From G963664835 sp963664835 (GTDB lineage Bacteria; Chloroflexota; UBA6077; FW602-bin22; JBCLEL01): a stretch of 64,000 nt of DNA. Positions 35,636-44,926 of the stretch are shown here, piece after piece. Position numbers and translations under genes: made by a program. The DNA lies in NCBI GenBank assembly GCA_963664835.2, contig CAXXUG010000004.1, forward strand, positions 62,001 through 126,000. The letters run 5' to 3'. Position 1 is the first letter of the stretch; each line of letters begins with the position of its first letter. The notes under the pieces are model-generated. The model had not been told where the DNA came from. It saw only the letters and a list, made by a program, of their open reading frames with translations, and did no database searches.

Positions 35636-37846
35636 CTACCGCTCGTCCCTCTGGATCTCGTATCCGCCGGCGGGGATTGTGACCGTACCATCGGTGTAGT
35701 CGCTATTGCCGTAATTGACGATCACCCTGGTGCCATCTTCGTAGGTAGTCGAGAAGACTCGCGGCGCCAACCGCTGATGATCGACAATGAACTGTGCCCA
35801 AGTGTGCCCAAGCTGGTCCTGCGCCATTCTGTATGCCGTAACAACTTCGTCAAGCCAGACATCATATTCGGAACTGAAGAGATCATTGTAGATAGTCGGC
35901 CCCAATTGCCAAGGCGACTCATAGGTCAACTCGAATGTGGGAACGGCGCCATATTCCAACTGACGCAGGACATCTGGACCGATATTGGCCATTAGGTTCT
36001 GAGGCGTACCGCTGTAAGTGGCCAGTCCGTGAACGACTATGGGCAAGAACGGTACTGTCTCTTCAAAAAACTCATAATCCAATCGGTCCAGCGGCACCTG
36101 GGCCAGGTGATCCACCGAGCCTAACGTGTAATCGTTCGAGCCCACCACGCCGACCCAACCGGTCTGATCCTTTATGTACCCGAGCGTGTCGCGCCAGAAG
36201 TTGACGAACTCAAACCTGCCCTGGGGGTGTTGGCGATTGTAGTCGGCCATCGCGGCGGTACCGATGCCTTGCACCAACACGCCGTCCACGCCAGCTTCGG
36301 CTAACCGGGGGACCACAGGCTCAACGTGACGTATGCGAGCGAGCACCGAGTTGAGTAAGAAGACAGGCTCGAACTCGCTGATCATCGGCAGGCGGTTCAA
36401 GGCCCGAATAGCGTCATTTCTCACCAGCAGACCGCCAGTGTGGTCCTGGGACCAGAGGTACTGGTCCTCCAAGACTAACAAATGGCCTTTGGAAGCACTG
36501 TATTCGGCCAGCCGACGGAGACCTTCCCAACCGCCCAACCGGCCGTCAGGCGGCAGTCGGTAAGGCCATCGTCCTCCATAACCTCCGTCTTCCCAGCCGA
36601 CTAGAGTGACAATCATCTGCCCGACTCCTCGTTCCTCCAAGGCTTCCAGAATCGAAATCGCCTGGTCGAACGTGGTCATCGAAATAAACTCGGAGAACGG
36701 GAACGCCCATTTTTCGACGCCCATGAACAGCCGGAGATGAAGTGGATAAATCGTCCCCGCCAGGCGGTCCACGCCGCGCTCACTCAACAGGTATTCCCGG
36801 TAGACCTCGGCCATGTCAACGTAGGACGCGTCAGGTCCAGGTAGAAACACATACCGTACAATATGGTCGACGGGAATGCGATCATCCTCAACTTTGGTGG
36901 CGAGTACGGCGCGAGAGATCGGAAACTCGGCCTGTCGGCGATAGATGAACCGGGGTGAAATCCTATTCAGGCCATCTGGGCGATTAGACATCTCGATCAG
37001 GATTTCGGAGTCCGTAGCGCCGCGAGTGAGAATAGCGAGGAAGCCGGCACCATCGCTAATCTCTCCAAACACAGGCATCGTGATCCCCGGCTTCAGCCGG
37101 CGATTCGAGCCGCTTGCGGGACGATCGTCCTCAAAGCTGAGCAGCGCCGGCCCATAGACCTCCGCTTCGTATCGGCGCCGGAACTTGGGTTGCTCAGGTC
37201 GCGTGCGGATTATTGCGCCGGGGCCATCGGGCACCAAGAAGTATCCCTCGGTGTTGCCGGTAATCGCCCCGAAGTAGGGCAATAGATCAATGCCGGCGAA
37301 CACGTTTTCTGCGCCTTCGGCCATCGTTGACTGAGGCACTCTAACCTCTAAGTAGTCAGGTCCCAACTGGTAGACGATGTCGAATTGCATGCCCAGTGAA
37401 GGGATTCGATACTCGACCCATACCCCGCGTTCTATAGACGCGTAGCCGATTTCCGGCTCGGCGGAGAGAGTGTGTTTGAAGCTCGGATCCGACCGGCGCG
37501 CATCCGTATAGAGGAGGAAGAACACGGCCTGCTCACGGTCACTGGACGGGCCCTCTCCGCCGTTGAGGCCGGCGACGGGATTGCTCGACCAGAATCTTCC
37601 GTTCCGCTTGTCTTCGACAATCACTTGAGTCGAACTTGGGTGCAGGTACAGTCGCAGTGCATCGTTTTCGGCGACCAACTGAAACTCAGGAGGAACCGTT
37701 TCCTGGGCGCCGGCGACAGAGACGCCTACCAGGAGCAAGAGCAAGCAGCAGGCGACGGCCAGCGCAATCTTGCAGCACTGTCTAGGGATAACCCGCCAAG
37801 GTGACTGGAGTCTGTGATGCGCCATATTGAGGCCAAGGAAACTCAC
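35636..37846 (-). CDS. Secreted DUF5696-type protein (glycosidase-like)
   Basis: A 736-residue exported protein. An N-terminal signal peptide (core 'CCLLLLLVGVSVAGA') is followed by a beta-sandwich-like domain ('LVAENDALRLYLHPSSTQVIVEDK') and a long TIM-barrel-like region ('MIVTLVGWEDGGYGGRWPY', 'GVDGVLVQGIG'). It ends in a small domain ('RVIVNYGNSDYTDGTVTIP'). The pattern matches DUF5696, a family that in Paenibacillus-type bacteria accompanies carbohydrate ABC transporters and resembles GH clans, though catalysis is unproven. It may act outside the cell on the substrate taken up by the importer genes at 40-45 kb. Confidence 0.78.
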   Translation of the reverse strand: MSFLGLNMAHHRLQSPWRVIPRQCCKIALAVACCLLLLLVGVSVAGAQETVPPEFQLVAENDALRLYLHPSSTQVIVEDKRNGRFWSSNPVAGLNGGEGPSSDREQAVFFLLYTDARRSDPSFKHTLSAEPEIGYASIERGVWVEYRIPSLGMQFDIVYQLGPDYLEVRVPQSTMAEGAENVFAGIDLLPYFGAITGNTEGYFLVPDGPGAIIRTRPEQPKFRRRYEAEVYGPALLSFEDDRPASGSNRRLKPGITMPVFGEISDGAGFLAILTRGATDSEILIEMSNRPDGLNRISPRFIYRRQAEFPISRAVLATKVEDDRIPVDHIVRYVFLPGPDASYVDMAEVYREYLLSERGVDRLAGTIYPLHLRLFMGVEKWAFPFSEFISMTTFDQAISILEALEERGVGQMIVTLVGWEDGGYGGRWPYRLPPDGRLGGWEGLRRLAEYSASKGHLLVLEDQYLWSQDHTGGLLVRNDAIRALNRLPMISEFEPVFLLNSVLARIRHVEPVVPRLAEAGVDGVLVQGIGTAAMADYNRQHPQGRFEFVNFWRDTLGYIKDQTGWVGVVGSNDYTLGSVDHLAQVPLDRLDYEFFEETVPFLPIVVHGLATYSGTPQNLMANIGPDVLRQLEYGAVPTFELTYESPWQLGPTIYNDLFSSEYDVWLDEVVTAYRMAQDQLGHTWAQFIVDHQRLAPRVFSTTYEDGTRVIVNYGNSDYTDGTVTIPAGGYEIQRDER

Positions 37847-38073
37847 AGAAACCGCCTCAAACGCCCGATCAAGACAGCCGCTTGAACAAGTGCACGACGT
37901 TGGACTCCGATTCTCGGCGATGGTACGCCACGCCTGGGAGATAGTGTATCATCGTCTGGTTGACGTAAGCCAACGCCGGCGAGTCTTGGTCACGAGTTGG
38001 CGAAATAGGCAAGAGCCACTCACGCTCGGAGAGCCGGCAAGGTCACTCCCGCAGCACAGTCGGAACGTAGCAA

Positions 38074-39954
38074 ATGTCTTCAAATCCGGTCTCAAAGTCG
38101 CGAGCCTACGACGTCGTCGTCATCGGCGGCGGACCCGCCGGTTCCAGTGTTGCAACGCTACTCACAAAATGGGGACGGCGAGTTCTCCTCCTTGAACGAG
38201 ATGTTTTCCCGCGCCACCACGTTGGAGAATCCCTCCTGCCCAGCACTGTAGATCTAATGAAACGCCTAGGGGTTTTCGAAAAGGTGGAACGAGCCGGATT
38301 CGTTCCGAAGTACGGAGCCACCTACATTTGGGGGAGATCAAGAGAGCCCTGGACGATCGAGTTTGCTGAGGTTCAGGACGAGCGATTGGAGTTCGTTCAC
38401 AAGCCGGACCACTCATTCCAAGTAGACAGATCGAAGTTCGACAAGATCCTGCTGGATCACACCGAGGAAAACGGGGCGACCGTTCTTGAAGGATGCAGGG
38501 CAACCGGCGTGGTACAAGAGCGTAACGGCCTCACCCATGTCAGCTACCTGGACCCCGCCGGTCACCAGAGAACAGCTAGCTGCCGGATTTGCGTAGACGC
38601 GTCGGGCCAGAACTCGCTTCTGGGAAGGAATCTGGAGCTGCGCCGACCCAATCCACAGCTGAGGAACATTGCGGTATACGGTTATTTCAGGGGAGGAAAG
38701 TCTGTCCGGGACTTAGATTCTGATCTCGGCAACAATAATGCCGGAAACATACTGATCACGGCCAACGACGTGGGCTGGATCTGGTACATACCGTTGGCCG
38801 ATGATCGCGTCAGTGTTGGCCTGGTAACCGACGCGGCGCGCTCCGCGGAGATCAATCGGGTCGGACGCGAAAAATACTATCTGGAGAGCATAGCGAATAC
38901 CCCGGAGGTCGCTCTGCTTCTCAAAGAAGCTCAGATGGAAGCGGAACCCATTCGAACCCAGAGCGATTGGTCGTACATATGCCGGAAGTTTCAGGGCCCA
39001 GGATACCTTCTGGTAGGGGACGCGGCCTGTTTCATCGATCCCATTCTTTCGTCCGGCGTCCATCTTGCGATGGATGGGGCGGTCAAGGCGGCCCTGGCGA
39101 TCAACACCTTCCTCGGCGAACCGGAGCTAGCCGACCAGGCCATGCAATGGTACGAGGAAGAGTACCAGGACAACGCGTCGAACTTCCTGCAGATGGCCGA
39201 GCACTGGTACGTAGGACACCAGAGTCAACGCTCATGGTTTGGAACAGCCAAGCGCCTGATAAACCGGAATAGGAATCTGTCTATCCGACAAGCGTTCATC
39301 TATCTATCAGCCGGCTTTGCCACGGAGACGCCCAACCGGAACGGTCCGGATCTGCAGCCGTTCGGGGGCTGGTCGGCGGTAGAGCTAACCACGATGTACG
39401 ACAACTTTGCCCAAGTCACCCCAAAACGCAAGGGCCGGCGGGCCGTCCAGCGGACGCGACCTAAATCCGCCGCCGAATCTTCGGATCGAGGTCCGGTCAC
39501 GAACGTAGAGACAACCATTCCCAGCTTCCAGCCAGGCGTTCGGTATGGACCGTACATGCTGGAGCAGGGCAACGCCCTGACTCCGGTGTTCCAGATCGTC
39601 AGCGAGTCGGACGGATTGGTCGAGAGCCGACACTACATGCATCCGGGAGTATCGATGATACTGGACAAGGTGGATGGCAGAAGCACGGTACGAGACATAT
39701 TCGCGCGATTGGAGTCAGAGTCCGGAGTCCGAGCGGACGTGGACATCGAGCAGCGCCAATCGTTCGTCAACCGGGTGTTCGGCGATCTGTACGAGCGCTC
39801 TCTGATGGCGCCGGCGCGGGGCCGCCCTCAGAGAGCGAGCGCTGGGCGATCGGGCAGGAGAACGAGCAGGCCGGCCGCTCCGAGAACGATTGGGCGCAAC
39901 GATGCGTGTCCCTGCGGAAGCGGCCGGAAGTACAAGCGGTGCCACGGAAGATAG
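38074..39954 (+). CDS. Flavin-dependent halogenase-like oxidoreductase with PqqD-like segment and SEC-C tail
   Basis: A 626-residue protein. The first 400 residues are an FAD monooxygenase of the halogenase branch: 'VIGGGPAGSSVATLL', 'RHHVGESLLPST', the WxWxIP motif in 'GWIWYIPLADDRVSVGLV' and 'LLVGDAACFIDPILSSGVH'. Around residues 495-590 a segment with 'HPGVSMILDKVDGRSTVRDI' resembles the PqqD/RiPP-recognition wing. The last 20 residues are a SEC-C zinc motif 'NDACPCGSGRKYKRCHG'. I infer a substrate or carrier-protein recognition module attached to a flavoenzyme. Whether it halogenates or only hydroxylates/reduces cannot be said. It is divergent from the DUF5696 gene. Confidence 0.8.
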   Translation: MSSNPVSKSRAYDVVVIGGGPAGSSVATLLTKWGRRVLLLERDVFPRHHVGESLLPSTVDLMKRLGVFEKVERAGFVPKYGATYIWGRSREPWTIEFAEVQDERLEFVHKPDHSFQVDRSKFDKILLDHTEENGATVLEGCRATGVVQERNGLTHVSYLDPAGHQRTASCRICVDASGQNSLLGRNLELRRPNPQLRNIAVYGYFRGGKSVRDLDSDLGNNNAGNILITANDVGWIWYIPLADDRVSVGLVTDAARSAEINRVGREKYYLESIANTPEVALLLKEAQMEAEPIRTQSDWSYICRKFQGPGYLLVGDAACFIDPILSSGVHLAMDGAVKAALAINTFLGEPELADQAMQWYEEEYQDNASNFLQMAEHWYVGHQSQRSWFGTAKRLINRNRNLSIRQAFIYLSAGFATETPNRNGPDLQPFGGWSAVELTTMYDNFAQVTPKRKGRRAVQRTRPKSAAESSDRGPVTNVETTIPSFQPGVRYGPYMLEQGNALTPVFQIVSESDGLVESRHYMHPGVSMILDKVDGRSTVRDIFARLESESGVRADVDIEQRQSFVNRVFGDLYERSLMAPARGRPQRASAGRSGRRTSRPAAPRTIGRNDACPCGSGRKYKRCHGR

Positions 39955-40047
39955 GAGTTTTGATTGTCCTGATAGCTCGTCGCTGGAGGGGCAGTCCATA
40001 ACGGATTGGGACACCCAACTGTCGTGCGGTTCCGGGGCGCTGTCCGC

Positions 40048-40971
40048 CTACCTCTCGCCTATGTAGTAGACAAGCCTTCGCGACCAGAGAAGCACAATCC
40101 CCAAAATGGCGAAGATAATCAGGAAATAGATCATGCCCAGCGCGGCGCCGTAGTGAAGATCGAATTCGCCGGTTAGCGACTTCTCCTGTATATACTCCAA
40201 CGTCGTGTTGAACGGCTCTGTAAACGAGTCGACGATCGTATAGATGATGTTGACGAGAATGAACGGGGACAACAGAGGGAGGGTGATCTTCCAGAAGATG
40301 CCCCAGTTCGAGGCGCCATCCACGCGGGCCGCCTCGTAGAAGTGCTGGGGTATGCTGTGGAGGCCGGCTATAAAGATCAGGATCTGCACTCCGGATCTCC
40401 ACAGCACGAAGACTATTCGATTTACCAGAGTCATCAACGGCACTAGACCGCCCTCGCCAATGTACACCGCGAGCGCATCTTCCAACTCACCGGTGTCGCG
40501 AACGACCGTCTGGGCTCCTATGCCCTGTTCCGCCAACTCTGTGATCACAAAGGCGGAGCCTATCACAACGGGCATGAACAGAATCGCTCGGAAGAAGGTG
40601 CGACCGAACAGCGGCTGGCTGACCAACAGCGCCATACCGAGGGAGAAGACCATTATGATCGGCAAATCCATGGCCAGATTGCCGAAGTTCTCCAGAATCA
40701 ATGGCCCAAAATCCACATCTACGACGAAGGCATCCTTGTAGTTGTCGATGCCTACGAACGTCGTGTGCATTTGCCTCAGGTTTGTAATGTCCTGGAAGCT
40801 GAGCCAGAAAGAGAACAGCAGCGGGTAGGCTACCAGCAGCAGGAACCCAATCAACCAAGGGCTGATGAACAGATACCCGTCCAGGTTACTCTTGGCACGC
40901 AGCGACAAACGCATCGGAACACGGCGTTTGGAGGTTGCTGTCGCGCTATTGTTAGAGGGCAATGGTTTCAT
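40048..40971 (-). CDS. Carbohydrate ABC transporter permease (MalF/UgpA type)
   Basis: A 307-residue inner-membrane permease with six or seven membrane segments, beginning 'LFISPWLIGFLLLVAYPLLF'. The ATPase-contacting EAA loop is 'YEAARVDGASNWGIFWKITLPLL'-like at about residue 215. It belongs to the CUT1 sugar/glycerol-phosphate class. It is transcribed away from the binding-protein gene with about 1 kb between them, and is the natural partner of the MalG-type permease at 43.9 kb. No ATP-binding subunit is encoded nearby, so a shared MsmX-like ATPase is likely. Confidence 0.9.
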   Translation of the reverse strand: MKPLPSNNSATATSKRRVPMRLSLRAKSNLDGYLFISPWLIGFLLLVAYPLLFSFWLSFQDITNLRQMHTTFVGIDNYKDAFVVDVDFGPLILENFGNLAMDLPIIMVFSLGMALLVSQPLFGRTFFRAILFMPVVIGSAFVITELAEQGIGAQTVVRDTGELEDALAVYIGEGGLVPLMTLVNRIVFVLWRSGVQILIFIAGLHSIPQHFYEAARVDGASNWGIFWKITLPLLSPFILVNIIYTIVDSFTEPFNTTLEYIQEKSLTGEFDLHYGAALGMIYFLIIFAILGIVLLWSRRLVYYIGER

Positions 40972-42036
40972 CGCTGTTGATCCTGCCGGCTAGGCGGTGA
41001 GGCTCATTGCTGGGACCAATTATAACCAGACCAAAATATGAAGCCCTTGGGAAGACTGTAGTTCTTGATCAACGAGGATTCTCAACGGGCCGGGCTCGGA
41101 TCAAGCGGAACCATGGGCTGGGTAGCCTCGTGATTGGGACTGCCCCCGATTGGCGCGAGAATTTTGTTTTGCATTTTTCATAGTTTCGTTGGGGGGTCAA
41201 CTGGGCAGGAGATTGGCTGAAGTCCATGATTTGTGGCCGAAAGCGCCGCGGCGCACGAATAGGCGAACATGTGTGTTATTTTACCATTATTGGGCCGAGT
41301 CGGCCATCCCGGCTGGCACCGCCCGGATACTTTCTGGGTCCCTGCCTCGTATCGGAGTCCGGGCCACGGTTTTGATCGCCGGGTTGGTGACTTGGGGGGC
41401 AATTTTCGTTGCGATCGCTCATCCTGGCCGCGACGGGCACACCAAAGGATGAAATTGGGTGCGCCGGTTGGTGGAAGAGCACGAGAGTCACTGGCGCTTC
41501 GAGCCCGTGTACCAATATGTCGCCTGCGACCAGGCTTGTGCACCTAGCTGTCGCAACTCCGCGAAGAGTGAGAACGCGTACCAACTGAGGGACAAGAGCA
41601 ACATCGTGCGCAGGGGTTTCAAACGCATCGAGCGTTTAGGGTACCGCGTCACAATCGAAGCCGAACAACACTATTTTCGTCCCAATGACGAACTGGGTGG
41701 CGAGGCTTTGCCGGCCAACTTTGCCACCCGGGCGATTCGCGAATTGTCTATACGCCCGCATTGGTCACAGTTGGATGGGAACTGGCCTTTTTCCTCCTTC
41801 GGGTCTGGCTTCGTGCTGTCAGTCTCGTCGTTGATTGCGCGATTCTGATTATGATAAACTCACGAGTGGACATAATGGGCGGATTGCGGCGCTGCTTGGG
41901 GACTGGAGGTGAGGACAAGGTCCCAGCGGAGTTTCGCGTAAACAGCGTTGGAATAAGGCTTTGACCTAAGACTGACGAAGGACTTGATTCCTAACCGAAA
42001 TGGCACCTTATCTTAAAACAGAAGAGGTTTCTCGCA
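40972..42036. other. 1-kb spacer with possible remnant of a mobile-element gene
   Basis: A long divergent spacer between the permease and the binding-protein gene. The frame 41459-41848 (+) has some protein character ('YQLRDKSNIVRRGFKRIERLGYRVTIEAE') loosely recalling the C-terminal part of transposases, but has no intact catalytic motif and no clear start signal. I treat it as a decayed remnant, with low certainty. Nothing else in the stretch is recognisable. The promoters of both transporter units should lie here, and a TATGAT/TAAACT-rich patch near 41850 is the best -10 candidate for the binding-protein gene. Confidence 0.35.
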
Positions 42037-43728
42037 ATGTTGGACAAGATCATTCCACGTAGAGTAACACGTCGCACGTTCTTGGCGGGATTGGGCGCCT
42101 CAGCCGCGCTGCCGGTTCTGGCGGCTTGCGAGCCGCAGATTGTGGAGGTAGAGAAGATCCAGGTCGTCGAGAAGGAGGTGCCGATAGAAAGAGTCGTCAC
42201 CCAAGTCATCCGTGAGGAAGTCGATCGGATCGTCACCGTCGAAGTGGAGAAGCCGGTAGAGGTAGAGAAGATCGTCACCGTCGAGGTGGAAAAGCCGGTA
42301 GAGATGGAGAAGATCGTCAGGGTAGAGGTGGAGAAGCCGGTAGAGATCATCAGGGAAGTCGAGAGGGTGATCACCGTCGAGGTGGAGAAGGAAACGATCG
42401 TCGAAGTCGAAGTCGAGAAAGAGACGATCATCGAAGTCGAGAAGCCAGTCTTCCGGACTGGGGCGGTAATAAAGACCAATACCTGGTTTGTGGATCATCT
42501 AAATCGCTTCGCGCCCTATGTCACCGCCAAAACGGGCATCACAATGGACAACGGCACATACAGCGGCGACTTCTGGGGCAAGCTTCTGGCTGAACTGGTC
42601 GCCGGCCAGGGACCAGACGTTATCGTACTGCACTATTCCAACTGGGCGGACTTCTGGACCGGGGGCTTCATCACTCCCTACGACGATTACTTCAAGGCGC
42701 ACGGCCTGAACCGCCTGCGGTTCGCCGACGATCCGTGGGAGGAAATGGGGTTCGACGGTCAGCTCATGGGTATATCGCTGTTCGCCGGAACCGACATGGG
42801 CGTCTGGCTCGATATGGACATGGTCGAGAGATTTGGTATCGGGGAGGACCTGCCGACCTACGGCAAAGACAACTTCGACACCTGGACGATGGACGACATG
42901 ATCACGTGGGCCGACGAAGCGACCCAGTTGAACAGCGACGGCGACGTCGAGATCTACGGTTGGCAAGCTGGCACCAACTTCGGCTGGTGGGACAGTAACA
43001 AGCACTGGGTGGCATCGAACAACGCCAGTTGGTACGAAGACCCCTGGGACTACAGGCCGTCCAGTACGCAGATCAACTCTCCCGAGAGCGTGGACGCGCT
43101 GGGGACGATGTTTGACCTGGTAGACCGGAAGATCACTCCCGACCGCGAGACCTGGTTGTCAGGTGTGAGTGCAGGAGGAGACTGGCTATTCGTTGCCGAC
43201 AAGGCCGTCTGCTGGTCTTTCGTCATGAACACATCGATGCTGTCACGCGAGATCTACCAGAAGATGAACCTTGGCTTCATCGCCTTCCCCTATTTCCAGA
43301 CGCGTACCCACCAGGTTGGGGGCGGTGCGTGGGGCATCAACAAGAATAGCCCGATTCAGGATGAAGTCGCCGAGTGGGTAGCCGCATTCACCACTGACGA
43401 TAACCTCAACCGGCTAAAGCTGGACATCTGGGCGCCTCCACCGTATGACACCCGCAAGTACGTCGATGGGCAGCCGGAAGGCACCGCCAAGACGATCAAC
43501 CTGATCAACTTAACACGGAGCCCGAGCCCGGGAATGTCTCCCACACCCGACTTGGCTAAAGACGTCGTTAGATTCCCCGCCCACGCGGGTATCAAGAGCG
43601 GCTTCTTCCATGGGACCATGGGGAAATTCCTCAATATGGTGCATTCCGGAGAGATGGTGATGAAGCAGGCCTTGGACGCGGCAGCGGACGAGATCAACGC
43701 CGAATTCGCCAAAGGCTACGACGGGTAG
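42037..43728 (+). CDS. Extracellular solute-binding lipoprotein with VE-rich repeat linker
   Basis: Binding protein of a CUT1 sugar-type ABC importer, 563 residues. The N-terminus 'RRVTRRTFLAGLGASAALP' carries a twin-arginine signal that ends in lipobox 'LAAC', so it is exported folded and lipid-anchored. Residues 31-140 are a linker of repeated 'VEVEKPVEVEKIVT'-type units, alternating hydrophobic and charged, as is common in Chloroflexota binding proteins. The ligand-binding body follows ('DNGTYSGDFWGKLLAELVAGQGPDV' region, 'DVIVLHYSNWADF'). It precedes the MalG-type permease on the same strand. A hairpin between them may set the binding protein in excess. Confidence 0.9.
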   Translation: MLDKIIPRRVTRRTFLAGLGASAALPVLAACEPQIVEVEKIQVVEKEVPIERVVTQVIREEVDRIVTVEVEKPVEVEKIVTVEVEKPVEMEKIVRVEVEKPVEIIREVERVITVEVEKETIVEVEVEKETIIEVEKPVFRTGAVIKTNTWFVDHLNRFAPYVTAKTGITMDNGTYSGDFWGKLLAELVAGQGPDVIVLHYSNWADFWTGGFITPYDDYFKAHGLNRLRFADDPWEEMGFDGQLMGISLFAGTDMGVWLDMDMVERFGIGEDLPTYGKDNFDTWTMDDMITWADEATQLNSDGDVEIYGWQAGTNFGWWDSNKHWVASNNASWYEDPWDYRPSSTQINSPESVDALGTMFDLVDRKITPDRETWLSGVSAGGDWLFVADKAVCWSFVMNTSMLSREIYQKMNLGFIAFPYFQTRTHQVGGGAWGINKNSPIQDEVAEWVAAFTTDDNLNRLKLDIWAPPPYDTRKYVDGQPEGTAKTINLINLTRSPSPGMSPTPDLAKDVVRFPAHAGIKSGFFHGTMGKFLNMVHSGEMVMKQALDAAADEINAEFAKGYDG

Positions 43729-43769
43729 AGCGCTGCCGGCGCCGGCCAGTCTGTAGAAGGAGCCAACGC

Positions 43770-43793
43770 CCCGCCGGACCGAAGTCCGGCGGG
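43770..43793 (+). terminator. Hairpin between binding-protein and permease genes
   Basis: CCCGCCGGAC and GTCCGGCGGG form a perfect 10-bp stem with loop CGAA, 41 bases after the binding-protein stop. The following TCATCTATTCCTCTT is only moderately T-rich, so it is probably a partial terminator or mRNA-protecting stem. That is the usual way binding proteins are made in excess over permeases. Confidence 0.6.
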
Positions 43794-43910
43794 TCATCTA
43801 TTCCTCTTATGCCCGCCGAATTGGTGGACAATTCGATATCGAATCCGCGTTGACCGGTGGACCTTACGCGCACCTGGATCGCCGGCTGACACCTACAGGA
43901 CGAAGTCGCT

Positions 43911-44852
43911 TTGAGCATCATGGGTAGGACCGGTCTATCGCCAGTCGTGACCTCGTTGCGCGATCCCCTGGTCTGGCAGCGACGGGGATTGACCTGGCTG
44001 GCACGGGGACTGACCTATCTAATCCTGATCGAGGTCTCCTACGTCTTCCTGTTCCCGGTTATCTACATCGTCTCGACTTCGTTCAAGAGCCCGCAGGACC
44101 TGGCTGACATCACAGTCTATTGGGTTCCAACGCAGTTCCACATGGCGCACTATGAGATCGCCTTTCAATTCATGGACTACTTCAGGGCGGCCGGAAACAG
44201 CGTTATCACAAGTGTGCCGGCTTCGATGGTCCAGGTCTTGTCGTGCTCATTGATAGCCTACGGATTTGCTCGCATCCAGTTCGCGGGGCGCAACATTCTA
44301 TTCCTGTTGGTTATGTTCACATTCATCGTCCCACCCCAGACGGTTGTCGTCCCACTGTATTTCCTCTATCTCAATCTCGATTGGATAGACACCTACATGC
44401 CTTTCTGGATACCTCCCCTCTTCGGCCACGGTGTCAGAGGAGCCCTATTCGTCCTGATCTTTCGGCAGTTCTTCCGCGGTCTGCCATGGGAGCTCGAGGA
44501 TGCCGCGTTTGTAGACGGCGCGAGCAGGTTCCGCGTCTTCTGGCAAATAATCTTGCCGCTGTCGGCGCCGGCAATGCTGGTTGTGTTCCTCTTCTCACTG
44601 GTGTGGTATTGGAACGACGCATTCCTTAGCAACATGTTCTTGTCGAACCTGGAAGCTCTAACGCTGCCAGCGCGCTTGAACTATGTCTTGGCCGGAATAT
44701 GGGCCAGCCATAGCCACTATGGCGCCGTCGAGTGGAGCGAAGCGGTGTTGATGGCATCGATGGTACTCATTATTACCCCACAGGTGGTGTTCTACATATT
44801 CGTTCAGCGCCACTTCATCCACAGCGTGGACCGGACCGGATTGGTGGAATGA
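43911..44852 (+). CDS. Carbohydrate ABC transporter permease (MalG type)
   Basis: A 313-residue permease with six membrane segments. It opens 'VSYVFLFPVIYIVSTSFKS' and carries the EAA loop 'LEDAAFVDGASRFRVFWQI' near residue 210. It pairs with the MalF-type protein at 40.0 kb to form the CUT1 channel. The frame begins at a TTG (43911) with an ATG four codons later at 43920; neither has a strong Shine-Dalgarno sequence. It is followed after 74 bases by the isochorismatase-like genes, suggesting uptake and catabolism are linked. Confidence 0.9.
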   Translation: MSIMGRTGLSPVVTSLRDPLVWQRRGLTWLARGLTYLILIEVSYVFLFPVIYIVSTSFKSPQDLADITVYWVPTQFHMAHYEIAFQFMDYFRAAGNSVITSVPASMVQVLSCSLIAYGFARIQFAGRNILFLLVMFTFIVPPQTVVVPLYFLYLNLDWIDTYMPFWIPPLFGHGVRGALFVLIFRQFFRGLPWELEDAAFVDGASRFRVFWQIILPLSAPAMLVVFLFSLVWYWNDAFLSNMFLSNLEALTLPARLNYVLAGIWASHSHYGAVEWSEAVLMASMVLIITPQVVFYIFVQRHFIHSVDRTGLVE

Positions 44853-44926
44853 GGGTGGCGGGACATGCTTTCGTACCAACGCGGGGCAATCGTTAGTGGA
44901 AACGGCTGACGGGAAGGAGAGCTGAA

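Noticed and set aside
42100..42498. Minus-strand Asp/Leu-rich frame opposite the binding-protein linker
   Set aside because: It mirrors the repeat linker of the real gene; low-complexity composition explains the open frame.
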